From: Daucus carota subsp. sativus | Lineage: Eukaryota; Streptophyta; Magnoliopsida; Apiales; Apiaceae | Direction of reading: 5' to 3' | Length of the DNA: 64,000 nt | NCBI RefSeq assembly: GCF_001625215.2 | Contig: NC_030386.2 | Coordinates: 14,912,545 to 14,976,544 of the forward strand | In this document: piece by piece, positions 48,394 to 58,225 of the stretch | How the letters are laid out: the number at the start of each line of letters is the position of its first letter | Position numbering within the stretch: the stretch's first letter is position 1 | Translations under genes and position numbers: made by a program | The notes under the pieces: generated by a model | Told to the model about the DNA's origin: nothing | Databases searched by the model: none | What the model saw: only the letters and a program-made list of their open reading frames with translations

Positions 48394-48650
48394 TTTGAGT
48401 GCGAGAGCTCTCCCCTTCAAAACGAGGCCTTGCGTTGATCCAAAAGGTCACGGGTTCGAAACTCACCAGTTCCCGGGCGTTCACCTGAGTTGAGGAGACA
48501 ATGAGATGTTTGAATAAAGGGGTTCGGGTTCCAATCCATGCGTATCGCAGAGAAATTCCCACCCGCCGGGTCTTATCACTCGGTTAGTCCGATTTACCAA
48601 CCTGCATTGCCTCTGAAGCTAGTCGGCGGGTATGCCATGAACATTTTATG
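48394..48650 (+). mobile_element. tRNA-derived SINE (257 bp)
   Basis: The head resembles a tRNA with GAGCTCTCCCCTTCAAAACG and a B box GGGTTCGAAACTC. The body and tail are unrelated to tRNA. It is flanked by a 16-base target duplication AAAGACCAAYAATTTT (48378-48393 and 48651-48666, one mismatch). A long, variable-length duplication with an internal Pol III promoter is the mark of SINEs. No free tRNA gene is implied, since the cloverleaf is not complete. Confidence 0.78.
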
Positions 48651-48666
48651 AAAGACCAATAATTTT

Positions 48667-49367
48667 GATGGTCGGCATAATATTTAAAACTCAATACCTA
48701 TATCATAAAAGTGTTGTGATATAAAATAATGAAAAACTTCACCTAAAAGGGAGGATTATATAATAATATTATAAATTCTGATCCTGGCTTGAAGATCCCA
48801 GCATATTAACTGAACTGGCCAAAGAAACGAGTGGATTGACCCGACTACATTCAGGTACCAAACGTTGCGGCAGAAAACAAAGTCAAATCACCTAAAGCCA
48901 GCCCTTTATTCCAACAAACGGTTACACCAGGAAGCGTTAACAAAGTCAACTAATTAATAATTTAGAAATACAAAAAAGCTGTTAAGGGGCTAGCTGAAGA
49001 AAAATAGAGCACCACTGACTTATTCTACGAATAATCATATTTCGTCCACTATGGAAAGTTGGTAGTGCATGGGGTGGTCTGCTGGACTGCAATGGTGGGT
49101 TGGGTGACTAGTCAACGACTAGATCACCGACTCCAAATATCTATCCATTTGGCCTACATGTGTGAGTTGGGTCAGCTGTGTGTTTCGACTAGGCACATAC
49201 ACGCTCTGCCTCTACAAGTGCCCTTGCACTATAGTGCTTCCAATCAAAACGCTGCAAAATAACTAGGGTCCTTCACCAAATCTCGGTCTTAATTTTTACT
49301 CTAATAAAATTTAAACAAATTTTCTAAACATTTTTTTTGAAAGAAAATTTTCTAAACATTTAAAATA
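48667..49367. other. Spacer before the gypsy-type element
   Basis: No gene or repeat boundary that I can support. The open stretch 49059-49262 has no conserved features. Confidence 0.5.
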
Positions 49368-49372
49368 CATCT

Positions 49373-49829
49373 TGTTATAGAACTAAAAACGGGAGTGAGC
49401 GATTCGTGCTTTGGACTGGTCTCGGTGCGAGATGCCTACGTATCTTCTGCGTGGAGAAGAATCAAGTCCAAAACGTAGTTCTAGTTATGAGGGGTAGAGC
49501 CCTTTATATAGGCGCTTCGGAGTCAGAAGTGGGACGGAAGTACGATTCCGTGTATCAGACTTTTTATCGAAGTATGCCTCGAAGCAAGAGATAAGATAGA
49601 ACTCTTATCCTCTTGTTGTTGACGTTTATCCGAACTTCTGAATATTTATCTGCTAGAATCAGATGTATTATAGAATTTGGACTTGTAACTGGACCTCTGA
49701 CTGGGCCTCTATTAATTAATTACGAAATTAATTAATATTTAAGAGCCTCAGGCCCTATTTAACTGGGCTTTAGTGTTCTTGGGCTTTTAATATCTAATAA
49801 TAATTAAATATTACTTCTGACCCATATCA
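49373..49829 (-). repeat. 3' LTR of the gypsy-type element (457 bp)
   Basis: Plus-strand ends are TGTTATAGAA and GACCCATATCA. It matches the other LTR with two substitutions and one single-base indel by eye. On the minus strand it carries a TATA box in the context GCGCCTATATAAAGG (plus 49502-49509). Confidence 0.92.
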
Positions 49830-49845
49830 TTTGCCCCCCAACTTT
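49830..49845 (-). other. Polypurine tract of the gypsy-type element
   Basis: On the minus strand the sequence TTGGGGGGCAAA runs straight into the 3' LTR start TGATATGGGTC. This confirms the minus orientation. Confidence 0.75.
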
Positions 49846-50445
49846 CGACAAGTTTTGTAAAAACTTTTCAAAAGTTGCTGAGTCCTCATCGGCTTTCTGA
49901 GCTCCTGATTCATATATCATGCGAGAAAGCTAACTTCTGCAAATTCCCATCGTCCAAGGTCTGAATTTCCATAAATAGCGCAAGGATCTCACCGATCTTG
50001 ACTACTTTGAAACAATTCGAGAGATGATTCGAATTGACTGTACAGTAAAGATAGCTCTGTTTCGTATCCTTCGGGATCGTACTTCATTTTTGATTGGAGT
50101 ATCGGAAGACATGAGTCTTTCTTTTGACTTTTCGAGTCGTTTTCATGACACTACGAGTCTTTTTATTGGTACAACAAGTATTCTTCAAAATTACGTTTGT
50201 AATGGTACTTTCGAGCACTTTCGTATTTTTTCAGGGCTAAATTCAAATTAATTGGAATTTTTATGATTAAATTCCAATTTTCTTAGAATTTTTCGAGCCT
50301 TTAAATAATTTTCAAAATATATTTGAAATTAAAATTTCAATTTTATGATTTTTCTTGTATTTTTCCCTATTTTCGGAATTTTTGGGACATTTCTTTTAAG
50401 AATTAAATAATTCTTTAATAGAAATTCATCCCTCTCCCTGAGATG
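49846..50445. other. Non-coding 3' part of the gypsy-type element
   Basis: AT-rich and without a supported frame; short TTTTCGAG / CTTTCGA motifs recur. It links the polypurine tract to the palindromic array. Confidence 0.5.
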
Positions 50446-51262
50446 CTCCCTTGGCGTGGGTACCCCCGCCAAGGAAGCACTTTAGCTTGCCACGCCTAGG
50501 AGTTATGTCTCCTGGGCGTGGTTGGTTGATGTCTTGGTTGTTCTGCCTCCTTGGCGTGGGTACCCCCGCCAAGGAGGCATTTTAGCATGCCACGCCTAGG
50601 AGTTATGTCTCCTAGGCGTGCTTGACGTAGCTTCCACTGTGACATGCTTCCTTGGCGTGGGTACACACGCCAAGGAGACATAATTCCATACCACGCCTAG
50701 TGGCAATGCCTCCTAGGCGTGGTTGACTTCAAGGCCTTTACATAGGCTTCATTTGTTAGTGCTTCCTTGGCGTGGGTACACCCGCCAAGGAGACACAATT
50801 ATATACCACGCCTAGGAGAGATGTTTCCTGGGCGTGGTTGAAATTAGGGCCTTCACAAGGCTTCATACGTGGGTACACCCGCCAAGGAGACACAATTATA
50901 CACCACGCCTAGGAGAGATGCCTCCTGGGCGTGGTTGATTTTAGGGCCTTCACCAGGCTTTATTTGTTAGTGCTTCCTTGCCGTGGGTACACCCGCCAAG
51001 GAGACACAATTATACACCACGCCTAGGAGAGATGCCTCCTGGGCGTGGTTGATTTTAGGGCCTTCACCAGGCTTTATTTGGTAGTGCTCTCTTGGCGTGT
51101 ATACAGACGCCAAGGAGACATATTTATACAAACTTCATTTTCGCTAGAATTTTCATTTATTTTTCGTAATAAATAGCATTTTTTGCTCAATTAGCAAAAG
51201 TGCCCTAGGCGTGGCTACCCCCGCCAAGAAGACCATTAATTTGGCACGCCTAGGGGTGTGAT
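50446..51262. repeat. Palindromic tandem repeat array in the gypsy-type element
   Basis: About eight units with period 100 to 115 bases. Each unit contains two hairpin-forming palindromes: CCTTGGCG and CGCCAAGG around TGGGTACCCC-like loops, and CCACGCCTAGGAG and CTCCTAGGCGTGG around a six-base loop. Units restart near 50449, 50549, 50650, 50765, 50865 (truncated left arm), 50974 and 51091; a diverged last unit is at 51209. Tandem repeats in the 3' untranslated region are known in Tat-lineage elements. Confidence 0.88.
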
Positions 51263-51783
51263 GCTGCTATATGCTGTGGGCCTCAGTCTAGAACTTGTCA
51301 GGCCTATATTATTTAGTTTTTTTTTTCTTTAAATTTTTCAAGTGTCTTCAAGAATTCTCTCGATTCTTCTGGAAGGGGTTGGTCTTTTCAAATTTATGGG
51401 CTTCCCGCCTTTGACAAGGCTTGATGACCGGCCCAAGGCCCATTGTACGGGCTGTAGCCAGTTCATTTTAGGGTTTACCGGCAAGTGAACCGGTTGTGGA
51501 TTGCCTATATAATGAGTGACTGAGAGTTCATTTCTCATTTCACTCCAAAGTTTCCAAGTTTAAGTGCTAGAAAGCCCTCCCAAACACTCTCAAAAAATTC
51601 TCTAGTTTCTCGGCGAATTCTTAGGCGTATCTCCGACAATCTTCAAGTTCTTTCCAGATTCCGGCCGATATTCAAGGGTTTTCCAGTTTTCCGGGCGATC
51701 TTCAAAAATTTCCCAGGTTCCGATCAACCTTCATCTTTTCTTCATCAGTTTCTGGGTTTCATACCTTCATCCGAAGAAGATCA

Positions 51784-54700
51784 ATGGCTGATTCTACATC
51801 ATCACAGCAATCCCAGCAATCTCAACTTTCTCCGGCTGCTAATGCTCGTGTTCGGCGAGGTAAAAAATCCCTCGTCCATGCTAGCGTTGTTTCATTACGT
51901 GATTTACTTAGCGAGTTTGGTCAGGATTTTCCCAACCTTCATCATCTTGAGGCATATAATCACCCATCTAAATACAAACAAAAGGATGTAGATATAATGG
52001 CTAAGTTATTTGGGATTGAGCATCCGTATAGGGCCGTGGCTCCAGGCCCGAATGATAGGGCTTGCTACCCTAGGCCTGGGACCATTAGGGTTTATAAAGA
52101 AATGTTTTACGCGGGCTTTAGGCTTCCCCCTCCAATGTTTGTTTATAGGTTGTTGGCCGAAGCCCGGGTGTGTCCAACCCAACTCCAGCCCAATGGCTGG
52201 AGGTTTATTTACTGTTTTTTAGTTCAGTGTAAAAAACACAACTTAGAGCCCAGTGTGGCCGTCTTTAGATATTTGTTCAAGTTTGTTAACGCACCAAACG
52301 ATGAGGGCTGGGTTAAGATCCAGTATAGGACTAAGGGCCGTAGTATTTTCATATCGGACTCGGCCCCTGACTCCTTTCCTCGTTGGAAGGGTCAATGGTT
52401 TTATTTGTATATGGAGGGGGCCGATTGGGCCGATTATTTCTATTCACATTTTTACCGGGCCGAGGATGGGGCCATGAGGTCCCTTAAACTAGGGGTCGAA
52501 GAGAGAGCGGCCATAAAGATTTTGACCGAGGATTGCCTCCATCACACTTCGCTGCTTATTTCTGAGGCCTCACTTCAAAGTCACGGGCTAAGTGATTTGG
52601 GCCCTGAGGGTAAGCCTGTAAGTCTAAATGTAAAGACAACCCTATTTGTTACATAGGGATGATAACTCAACAATAGAACAGGACAAGTAAATAACACTAC
52701 GCCTGCACCGGAATCAGAAGATACGAAGACAAAGGTTGAAGAAGCCATCTACAGTCTTGAAGGAATAAGTTCACTGGAAGAAGTTCATTAATATGTTCAT
52801 GCCTCAGTGAAGAACAAAGATTGAAGTATTCAAGATTGTGGAAGTAATGAAGATGTTGTCCAAGTACTCGAAAGATTTCAGTGCAACCCCTGAAGCAAGA
52901 TATGTCTATATCTTGGTTGGTTATTTATAATCAACAACCTGAAGCATATACTAACCCGGAACCGACTGATCAATGTTTACTGACAAAGACGGTACAATGT
53001 TTGACTTCAGTGTTAATCGCTTGTGAACCAGACCAGTGCACTAAGCGTCAGCACGTACGGAGCTTTGCAAAGTATTTATCGATCGAAGAATTGATCCAGT
53101 CATATCAAGTCATTTGTTCCAAAGCCAAGCCAAGCCAAATGCCAGCTATGCCAAAGCTTACTGCTCAAATGCCATATGTCAAAGCTTCCACAGAAAGCCA
53201 TATCAGGAAGTGACATTTTATATATGTGTGCACTTATATATTTGTATATGTACAAATATAAGTATATATGTATATATGTATATTTAATTAAATATAATAT
53301 ATATAATATATATGTATATATGTTTTTAAACATATGTATATGTATATTTATATGTATATATATTTAAATAAATATATATGTATATAGTATATGTATTTAT
53401 ATTTTATATAAACATTTATATATTTAAGTGTGTATATATATATTATATTATGTGCATAAATATGTGTATATTTATATCTATAGGTAATTATATATATATA
53501 TATCCCTATATATATTTATATTTATATTTACATATAATTTTATGTATATTATATATATTTAAATGTATGAGAATATATTTAAATATATGTATATATATAT
53601 ATTACTATATGTTTCTGTAAATATTATTTATATACATTTATATATATATCTTTATTTATACATATATTTATATAATATTATGAATATAATATAAATATAT
53701 GGATGGAGCAAACTCAAGTCAATCTCAGTCAAAGGAGTGATAACAAGGAAAGCTCTTACAATGTAAGGAACAACATTTGACCGAAGTCAACAGCTCTTCC
53801 TTACTTAGAAGATTTTCTAAGTACATCACAATGGAGTATCTACACTCTTGAGGAGCAAACTTTGACCAAGTCAAAGTTCGTCCCAAGAGATGAGAGAGAA
53901 CAAGGGAGCACCTTCACTATGGAGAAACTTTGAATTGGACTTAGAATATTTTCTAAGTCACATACATACAACACCATGGAAGCAACTTCACTTGGAGAGC
54001 AAACTTTGACCAAGTCAAAGTTTGCGCCTCCAAGCCATTCATGCAGTGGTGCACCTTGCTCTAACTTAGAAATTTTTCTAAGTACCATCACAAGTGAAGA
54101 CATGCACTCTTGAGGAGCAAACTTTGACCAAGTCAAAGTTCGTCCCAAGAGATGAGAGAGAACAGGGGAACAACTTCACTATGGAGCACTAGTTGGAGTT
54201 TTCACTTAGAATTATTTCTAAGTCTTGGCTGAGTTACTGGGAAGCATAATTGGGGCGCAAACTTTGACCGAGTCAAAGTTGGCGCCACCACCCACACATA
54301 CAAGGGCAAATACAAGCGAAACTTTACTCAAATATATTCTAAGTTGTTTACACAGTGAAGAGTAGAGGATGGCGCAATGTTTGACCACCAAAGGCGCAAC
54401 AATTGACCGAAACACTTAGAATATTTCTAAGTGATTTCTTACAGGGGAACACTGTACTGGCGCCACATTTGACTCACTACAGGCGCAAGTTTTGACCCTA
54501 GTTGTTCCAAGCGCAACTTTGGTCATTTGAAGTTAGTTTATTTCTGGACGTTTTTAATTTAACTATGGTTAAATCGAATCCGTCCAGGACGAACTCAAGT
54601 CGTCCAGGACGAACTCGTTAACCATGGTTAGTTTATGAAAGCCTATAAATATGTGATTGTGGTTCTCACAATTTACAACATCCTTCGGGATGGATGGCCA

Positions 54701-56198
54701 AGTGCTATGCACAAACTCTCTCAAATATTCACACACCCTAGCCTAGTTTTGTACCATAAATATTTGTAGTGGATAGGGCTTGTAATATTTAGAGGAGTGG
54801 TCATTGTAGCCAACCTTCGGGTATGGATTTGTAGCACCCTTCGAGGTATTTATCAATATACAGATATACCTTGGAAAATATTGTGTGTTGGTTTAATATT
54901 TTCATATCCTCAGAAACTGACCCAATAAATATCCGGAACACGAAACCCATTACAGGACTGCAATTTATTTATCCGCAAGATTCGAAAGAATTTTAAATTG
55001 TAGTGAGTATCGTATTCAACCCCCCCTTCTACGATACTTTGGACCTAACAAAGCCCACCATGGTTTTTTAATTTTGACTTGTCTCTTAACATATTTTGCG
55101 GATTCTTATGTCACTTTCTTATTTGTCTTGCAGCCCAAGCCGCTCTTGGAAGCATTTTCAAGAAGCGGGAAACAGCTGCTTCCAAGACGGTGGTAGCCGA
55201 GGTGCCTCGGGAAAAGAGGGCACGAAAGGAGGGGAAGTCCCCTATTGTCGAGAGGGTTCCAACCTTCCTCACTCCCCGGCCCGTGCCCGTCGAGGAGGAC
55301 CCAAGCCCCTACGTTGTGGAGTGGGGGCTCCTCAAAAAGGATACTGTGGTCGGAGATTCTCGGGCGGCCGCTGAGTGGTCCCGGAGCGTGATCACACCCC
55401 GAGATCGAGCCCATGTGGTGGAGTCGAGCGAGGACCTCCAGATTGAGCTTTTGGGGGCTCAAGCCGTGGCGTCGGTAAGCCTTGATTTTATGCATTACAT
55501 TATTTCTAAGTCTTCTTCTTAGTTATACAAATTTTCTAACTGCGATTTTTTTTTTTTTTTTTTTTTTTTTTTTGCAGGTCAATACCTACCTCCAGGCTGC
55601 GGTTCACAACCTGAAGGCGGTTAGGGCCGAGAAATCGATCGCGGAACGGGACCGCGATCGCTACTTAGAGGCCTCAACTGCTAATTTCGAGCAGTTTCGG
55701 AGGGTGGAGGCCGAGTTGGTGGCCGAACAGGAAAAAGTCCGCACTCTGGAAGCGGAACTGGCGAGGGTCCGCAAGGAAGCGGTGGAGGACTTTAAGAAGT
55801 CCAAGGAGTTGGAAGACATCCTGGCGGCGGAGTTCGACTTATCCTTTCCCGAGACTTTCAAGTCCTGTTGGGAAAGGATCATAGACGAGCTCGGTTCCCA
55901 AATTGAGGGAGTCACCTTGGAACGATTCCCCGTCCCGAAGCTTCCCGGGGAGGAGACCCCTTCCCCGATGGCGGTCGAGGATCTCGGGGATTCGCACCCT
56001 GTGGACTCTCAAACTTTGGAGATTCCAACCGAGACTCTTATGATCCAAGACTCCAACTTGGATGAGATGGATCTCGGGAAGGGTGGGGAAGCCCAAGATG
56101 AAGCCCGGGACGACGCCCAGGAGAAGGAGGCCCGGGAACCTGAAGTCCAGGAGACTGAGCAGGCCCAGGAAGATATTTTTGATGATGGGCTTCCTTAG
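51784..56198 (+). CDS. Antisense transposon gene with 'putative gypsy type transposon' domain
   Basis: Encoded on the strand opposite to gag. Exons: 51784-52609, 55134-55474, 55578-56198, with GT/AG at each junction and phases 1 and 0; the spliced product is 595 residues. The N-terminal 270 residues carry a block typical of the Transposase_28 'putative gypsy type transposon' family: PPPMFVYRLLAEARVCPTQL followed by QPNGWRFIY, then a Trp-rich stretch. The middle is basic and Pro-rich (KRARKEGKSPIVERVP). Exon 3 is a long coiled coil (RDRDRYLEAS, LVAEQEKVRTLEAELARV) with an acidic tail. Its function is unknown; such frames are found in Tat-type gypsy elements. Intron 1 is interrupted by a Copia solo LTR; without it and its duplication the intron would be about 85 bases. 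Intron 2 contains a long poly-T before its AG. Confidence 0.82.
52617..55050 (+). repeat. Copia-type solo LTR inside intron 1 of the antisense gene
   Basis: A 2434-bp LTR with termini TGTAAGTCTA and GGACCTAACA, flanked by the perfect 5-bp duplication AAGCC (52612-52616 and 55051-55055). It is the same family as 2033-4289. No internal region or second LTR is present, so it arose by recombination between two LTRs. It landed two bases after the GT of the intron, leaving donor GTAAGCC and the downstream acceptor intact. Confidence 0.93.
54644..54651 (+). promoter_or_regulatory. TATA box of the solo LTR
   Basis: TATAAATA, kept with its surroundings from the LTR at 2033-4289. A transcript from here would read in the sense direction into exons 2 and 3 of the antisense gene. 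Confidence 0.5.
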
Positions 56199-56640
56199 GC
56201 TAATTTTCCCTATTCGGCCCTGCGTGGCTTATCTTTGTAATTAATTATTCGGATATTTATACCCTTCGGGGCTTTAAATTAAATATTTAAGTTCTCTTTT
56301 GTCTCGTCCTTTAATCTCGCGTATTTAGCATTCTTTACTTAGAATACTTTTCGTAAGATTTCAGTTAATTCAAATCTCAGAGTAATCCTCGGGATTTTCA
56401 TCTTTAATCGATGAATCAGAGTAATGCTTACTTAGAATTTTCAAACTCCGAAACTGACTATTTTGAATCCAAACTTAGGAGTTTTATATTCAATGTGTAA
56501 GTTCGATCAGAATTTGTGAACTTTTCAAAACACAAGTACAAGTAAAAATTACTTGGATAAACAAGCTAGATAATCCTCAGGACTTTATTATTATAGTAAA
56601 AGAAATAACTATCTCTGGAAATCAACTACGTGGCAGTGGT
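56199..56640. other. Junction between gag and the antisense gene
   Basis: About 440 non-coding bases between the two convergent stop codons. No polymerase motif can be read in any frame, so this is where pol has been lost or was never present. Confidence 0.6.
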
Positions 56641-57732
56641 CTACATGACCTTATTTGCCCTCAAACTTTCCTCCGCCTTTATATATTTTCCGGCTCTCTC
56701 TTGTAAATCGTTCATATTGTCCGGAGCCCTCTTGGCTAGAGATCGGCGAAAATTGTCATCAGTGGTGCCTTGTTGGAGCGCAATCATGGCTACCTTCTGA
56801 TCTAGATCTGGGACCTTCAAGGCTTCTTTGGTAAAACGATTCATATACTCTCGGAGCGATTCGTTCTTACCCTGGTGCAAATTCATTAACGAGGCGGAGC
56901 TTTTGGCGTGAGTTTTGCTTCCAACGAACTGTCCTATGAAGGCCCTGCTCAGGTCAGCAAAACAGGAAATAGAGTTCGGTGGTAAGCGACTATACCAGTG
57001 CTGAGCCATTCCGCTCAAAGTTTGAGGGAAAGCACGACACTTGATTGCTTCCGTAACGGGTTGGAGCAACAGAGCGTTCATGAAGGTTCGAACGTGGTTG
57101 GCGGGATCACCCGTGCCATCATAAGCTTTAATGGTTGGGAGCTTAAATTTTCGAGAGATTCTTGCACCCATAATTTCTGGCGTGAAAGGGGGAACGGGGT
57201 TATCGGGATCACCTGCTGGTAACAAGTGAATCTGATTCATCACGGTTTGACGAGGGGTTTCATACCTAGATTCTGGGGGTTGCATCCTTGCCTGGTCTCT
57301 TTTTAACCGTGCGATTTCCTCTTCATGAGCCCGGATCCTTTCCTCATAAGTTATTGGCCCCCGGGGCTCATTAGTTTCTTGCCTATGGCGGCGTCGACGG
57401 TGTCGATCAGAATCTCTCCTCCTTCGAGGTGGCGTATCATGCTCCTGCTCCGATTCGGAAGAGTCGTAGTCAGTTACATGCACATAGTCATCTCTTGTGC
57501 CTCCACGGGTGGTTGTAGTGACCGTTGAGTAATGTGTGCCGGCGTCGGTGACGGTTGCAATTACTCGAGTCAGAGGGGGCAGCGAGCCAAATGTCAGGGG
57601 AGTAGTAGTTTGAGCAATGGTCGTACCAAGCGGGAGGGAGGTAGTTACAGGGGTTGATTCAGTCGAGACCCCGGTGGTGGTTCGACTGCGTGGAACATGG
57701 ATTTCTGAACGTGGTCCGGTTGGATTCGTCAT
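56641..57732 (-). CDS. gag: Retrotransposon gag protein
   Basis: Gag forms the virus-like particle that packages element RNA. The 363-residue frame starts 33 bases after the LTR edge. A Thr/Ser-rich N-terminus and a charged Arg-rich linker (PPRRRRDSDRHRRRRHR) precede the Retrotrans_gag core: KLPTIKAYDGTGDPANHVRT, then LSGMAQHWYSRLPPNSI, FADLSRAFIGQF and ESLREYMNRFTKEA, ending near DDNFRRSLAKRAP. The frame stops shortly after ANKVM without the zinc knuckle and protease that normally follow in gypsy polyproteins. The frame itself is intact, in agreement with the near-identical LTRs. Confidence 0.9.
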   Translation of the reverse strand: MTNPTGPRSEIHVPRSRTTTGVSTESTPVTTSLPLGTTIAQTTTPLTFGSLPPLTRVIATVTDAGTHYSTVTTTTRGGTRDDYVHVTDYDSSESEQEHDTPPRRRRDSDRHRRRRHRQETNEPRGPITYEERIRAHEEEIARLKRDQARMQPPESRYETPRQTVMNQIHLLPAGDPDNPVPPFTPEIMGARISRKFKLPTIKAYDGTGDPANHVRTFMNALLLQPVTEAIKCRAFPQTLSGMAQHWYSRLPPNSISCFADLSRAFIGQFVGSKTHAKSSASLMNLHQGKNESLREYMNRFTKEALKVPDLDQKVAMIALQQGTTDDNFRRSLAKRAPDNMNDLQERAGKYIKAEESLRANKVM

Positions 57733-57745
57733 GGTTGTTGTCTTG

Positions 57746-57763
57746 TCCCACAGACGGCGCCAA
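57746..57763 (-). other. Primer-binding site of the gypsy-type element
   Basis: On the minus strand, TGGCGCCGTCTGTGGGA follows the 5' LTR after two bases. TGGCGCC starts are usual for Tat/Athila-type gypsy elements; I cannot assign the tRNA from memory with certainty. Confidence 0.65.
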
Positions 57764-57764
57764 A

Positions 57765-58220
57765 TGTTATAGAAATAAAAACGGGAGTGAGCGATTCGTG
57801 CTTTGGACTGGTCTCGGTGCGAGATGCCTACGTATCTTCTGCGTGGAGAAGAATCAAGTCCAAAACGTAGTTCTAGTTATGAGGGGTAGAGCCCTTTATA
57901 TAGGCGCTTCGGAGTCAGAAGTGGGACGGAAGTACGATTCCGTGTATCAGACTTCTTATCGAAGTATGCCTCGAAGCAAGAGATAAGATAGAACTCTTAT
58001 CCTCTTGTTGTTGACGTTTATCCGAACTTCTGAATATTTATCTGCTAGAATCAGATGTATTATAGAATTGGACTTGTAACTGGACCTCTGACTGGGCCTC
58101 TATTAATTAATTACGAAATTAATTAATATTTAAGAGCCTCAGGCCCTATTTAACTGGGCTTTAGTGTTCTTGGGCTTTTAATATCTAATAATAATTAAAT
58201 ATTACTTCTGACCCATATCA
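57765..58220 (-). repeat. 5' LTR of the gypsy-type element (456 bp)
   Basis: Partner of 49373-49829, with the TG/CA ends of both strands. The TATA box on the minus strand is at plus 57895-57902 and should drive the gag transcript. Confidence 0.92.
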
Positions 58221-58225
58221 CATCT

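Larger units (their letters stand above)
49373..58220 (-). mobile_element. Complete gag-only Ty3/gypsy-type LTR retrotransposon
   Basis: The element is bounded by two LTRs and the 5-bp duplication CATCT (49368-49372 and 58221-58225). In transcript (minus) order it has: 5' LTR, primer-binding site, gag, a spliced gene on the opposite strand, palindromic tandem repeats, polypurine tract, 3' LTR. Only about 440 bases separate the gag stop from the opposite gene, so protease, reverse transcriptase, RNase H and integrase are absent; mobility would need enzymes supplied in trans. Gag plus terminal repeats without pol fits the TR-GAG class, and the antisense gene and 3' tandem repeats fit the Tat lineage of Ty3/gypsy. 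A 2434-bp Copia solo LTR makes up part of its 8.8 kb. Confidence 0.88.

Noticed and set aside
48394..48470. A tRNA gene
   Set aside because: Only tRNA-like boxes are present, the stems do not close, and the piece is the head of a SINE with a target duplication.
50446..51262. CRISPR-like array of palindromic repeats
   Set aside because: The units vary, spacers are not unique, and the array is inside a plant retroelement; it is a transposon tandem repeat.
53100..53620. Tyr/Ile-rich open frames in the TA-rich LTR part (also at 2640-2790)
   Set aside because: They are translations of TATATG repeats in both LTR copies and show no protein features.
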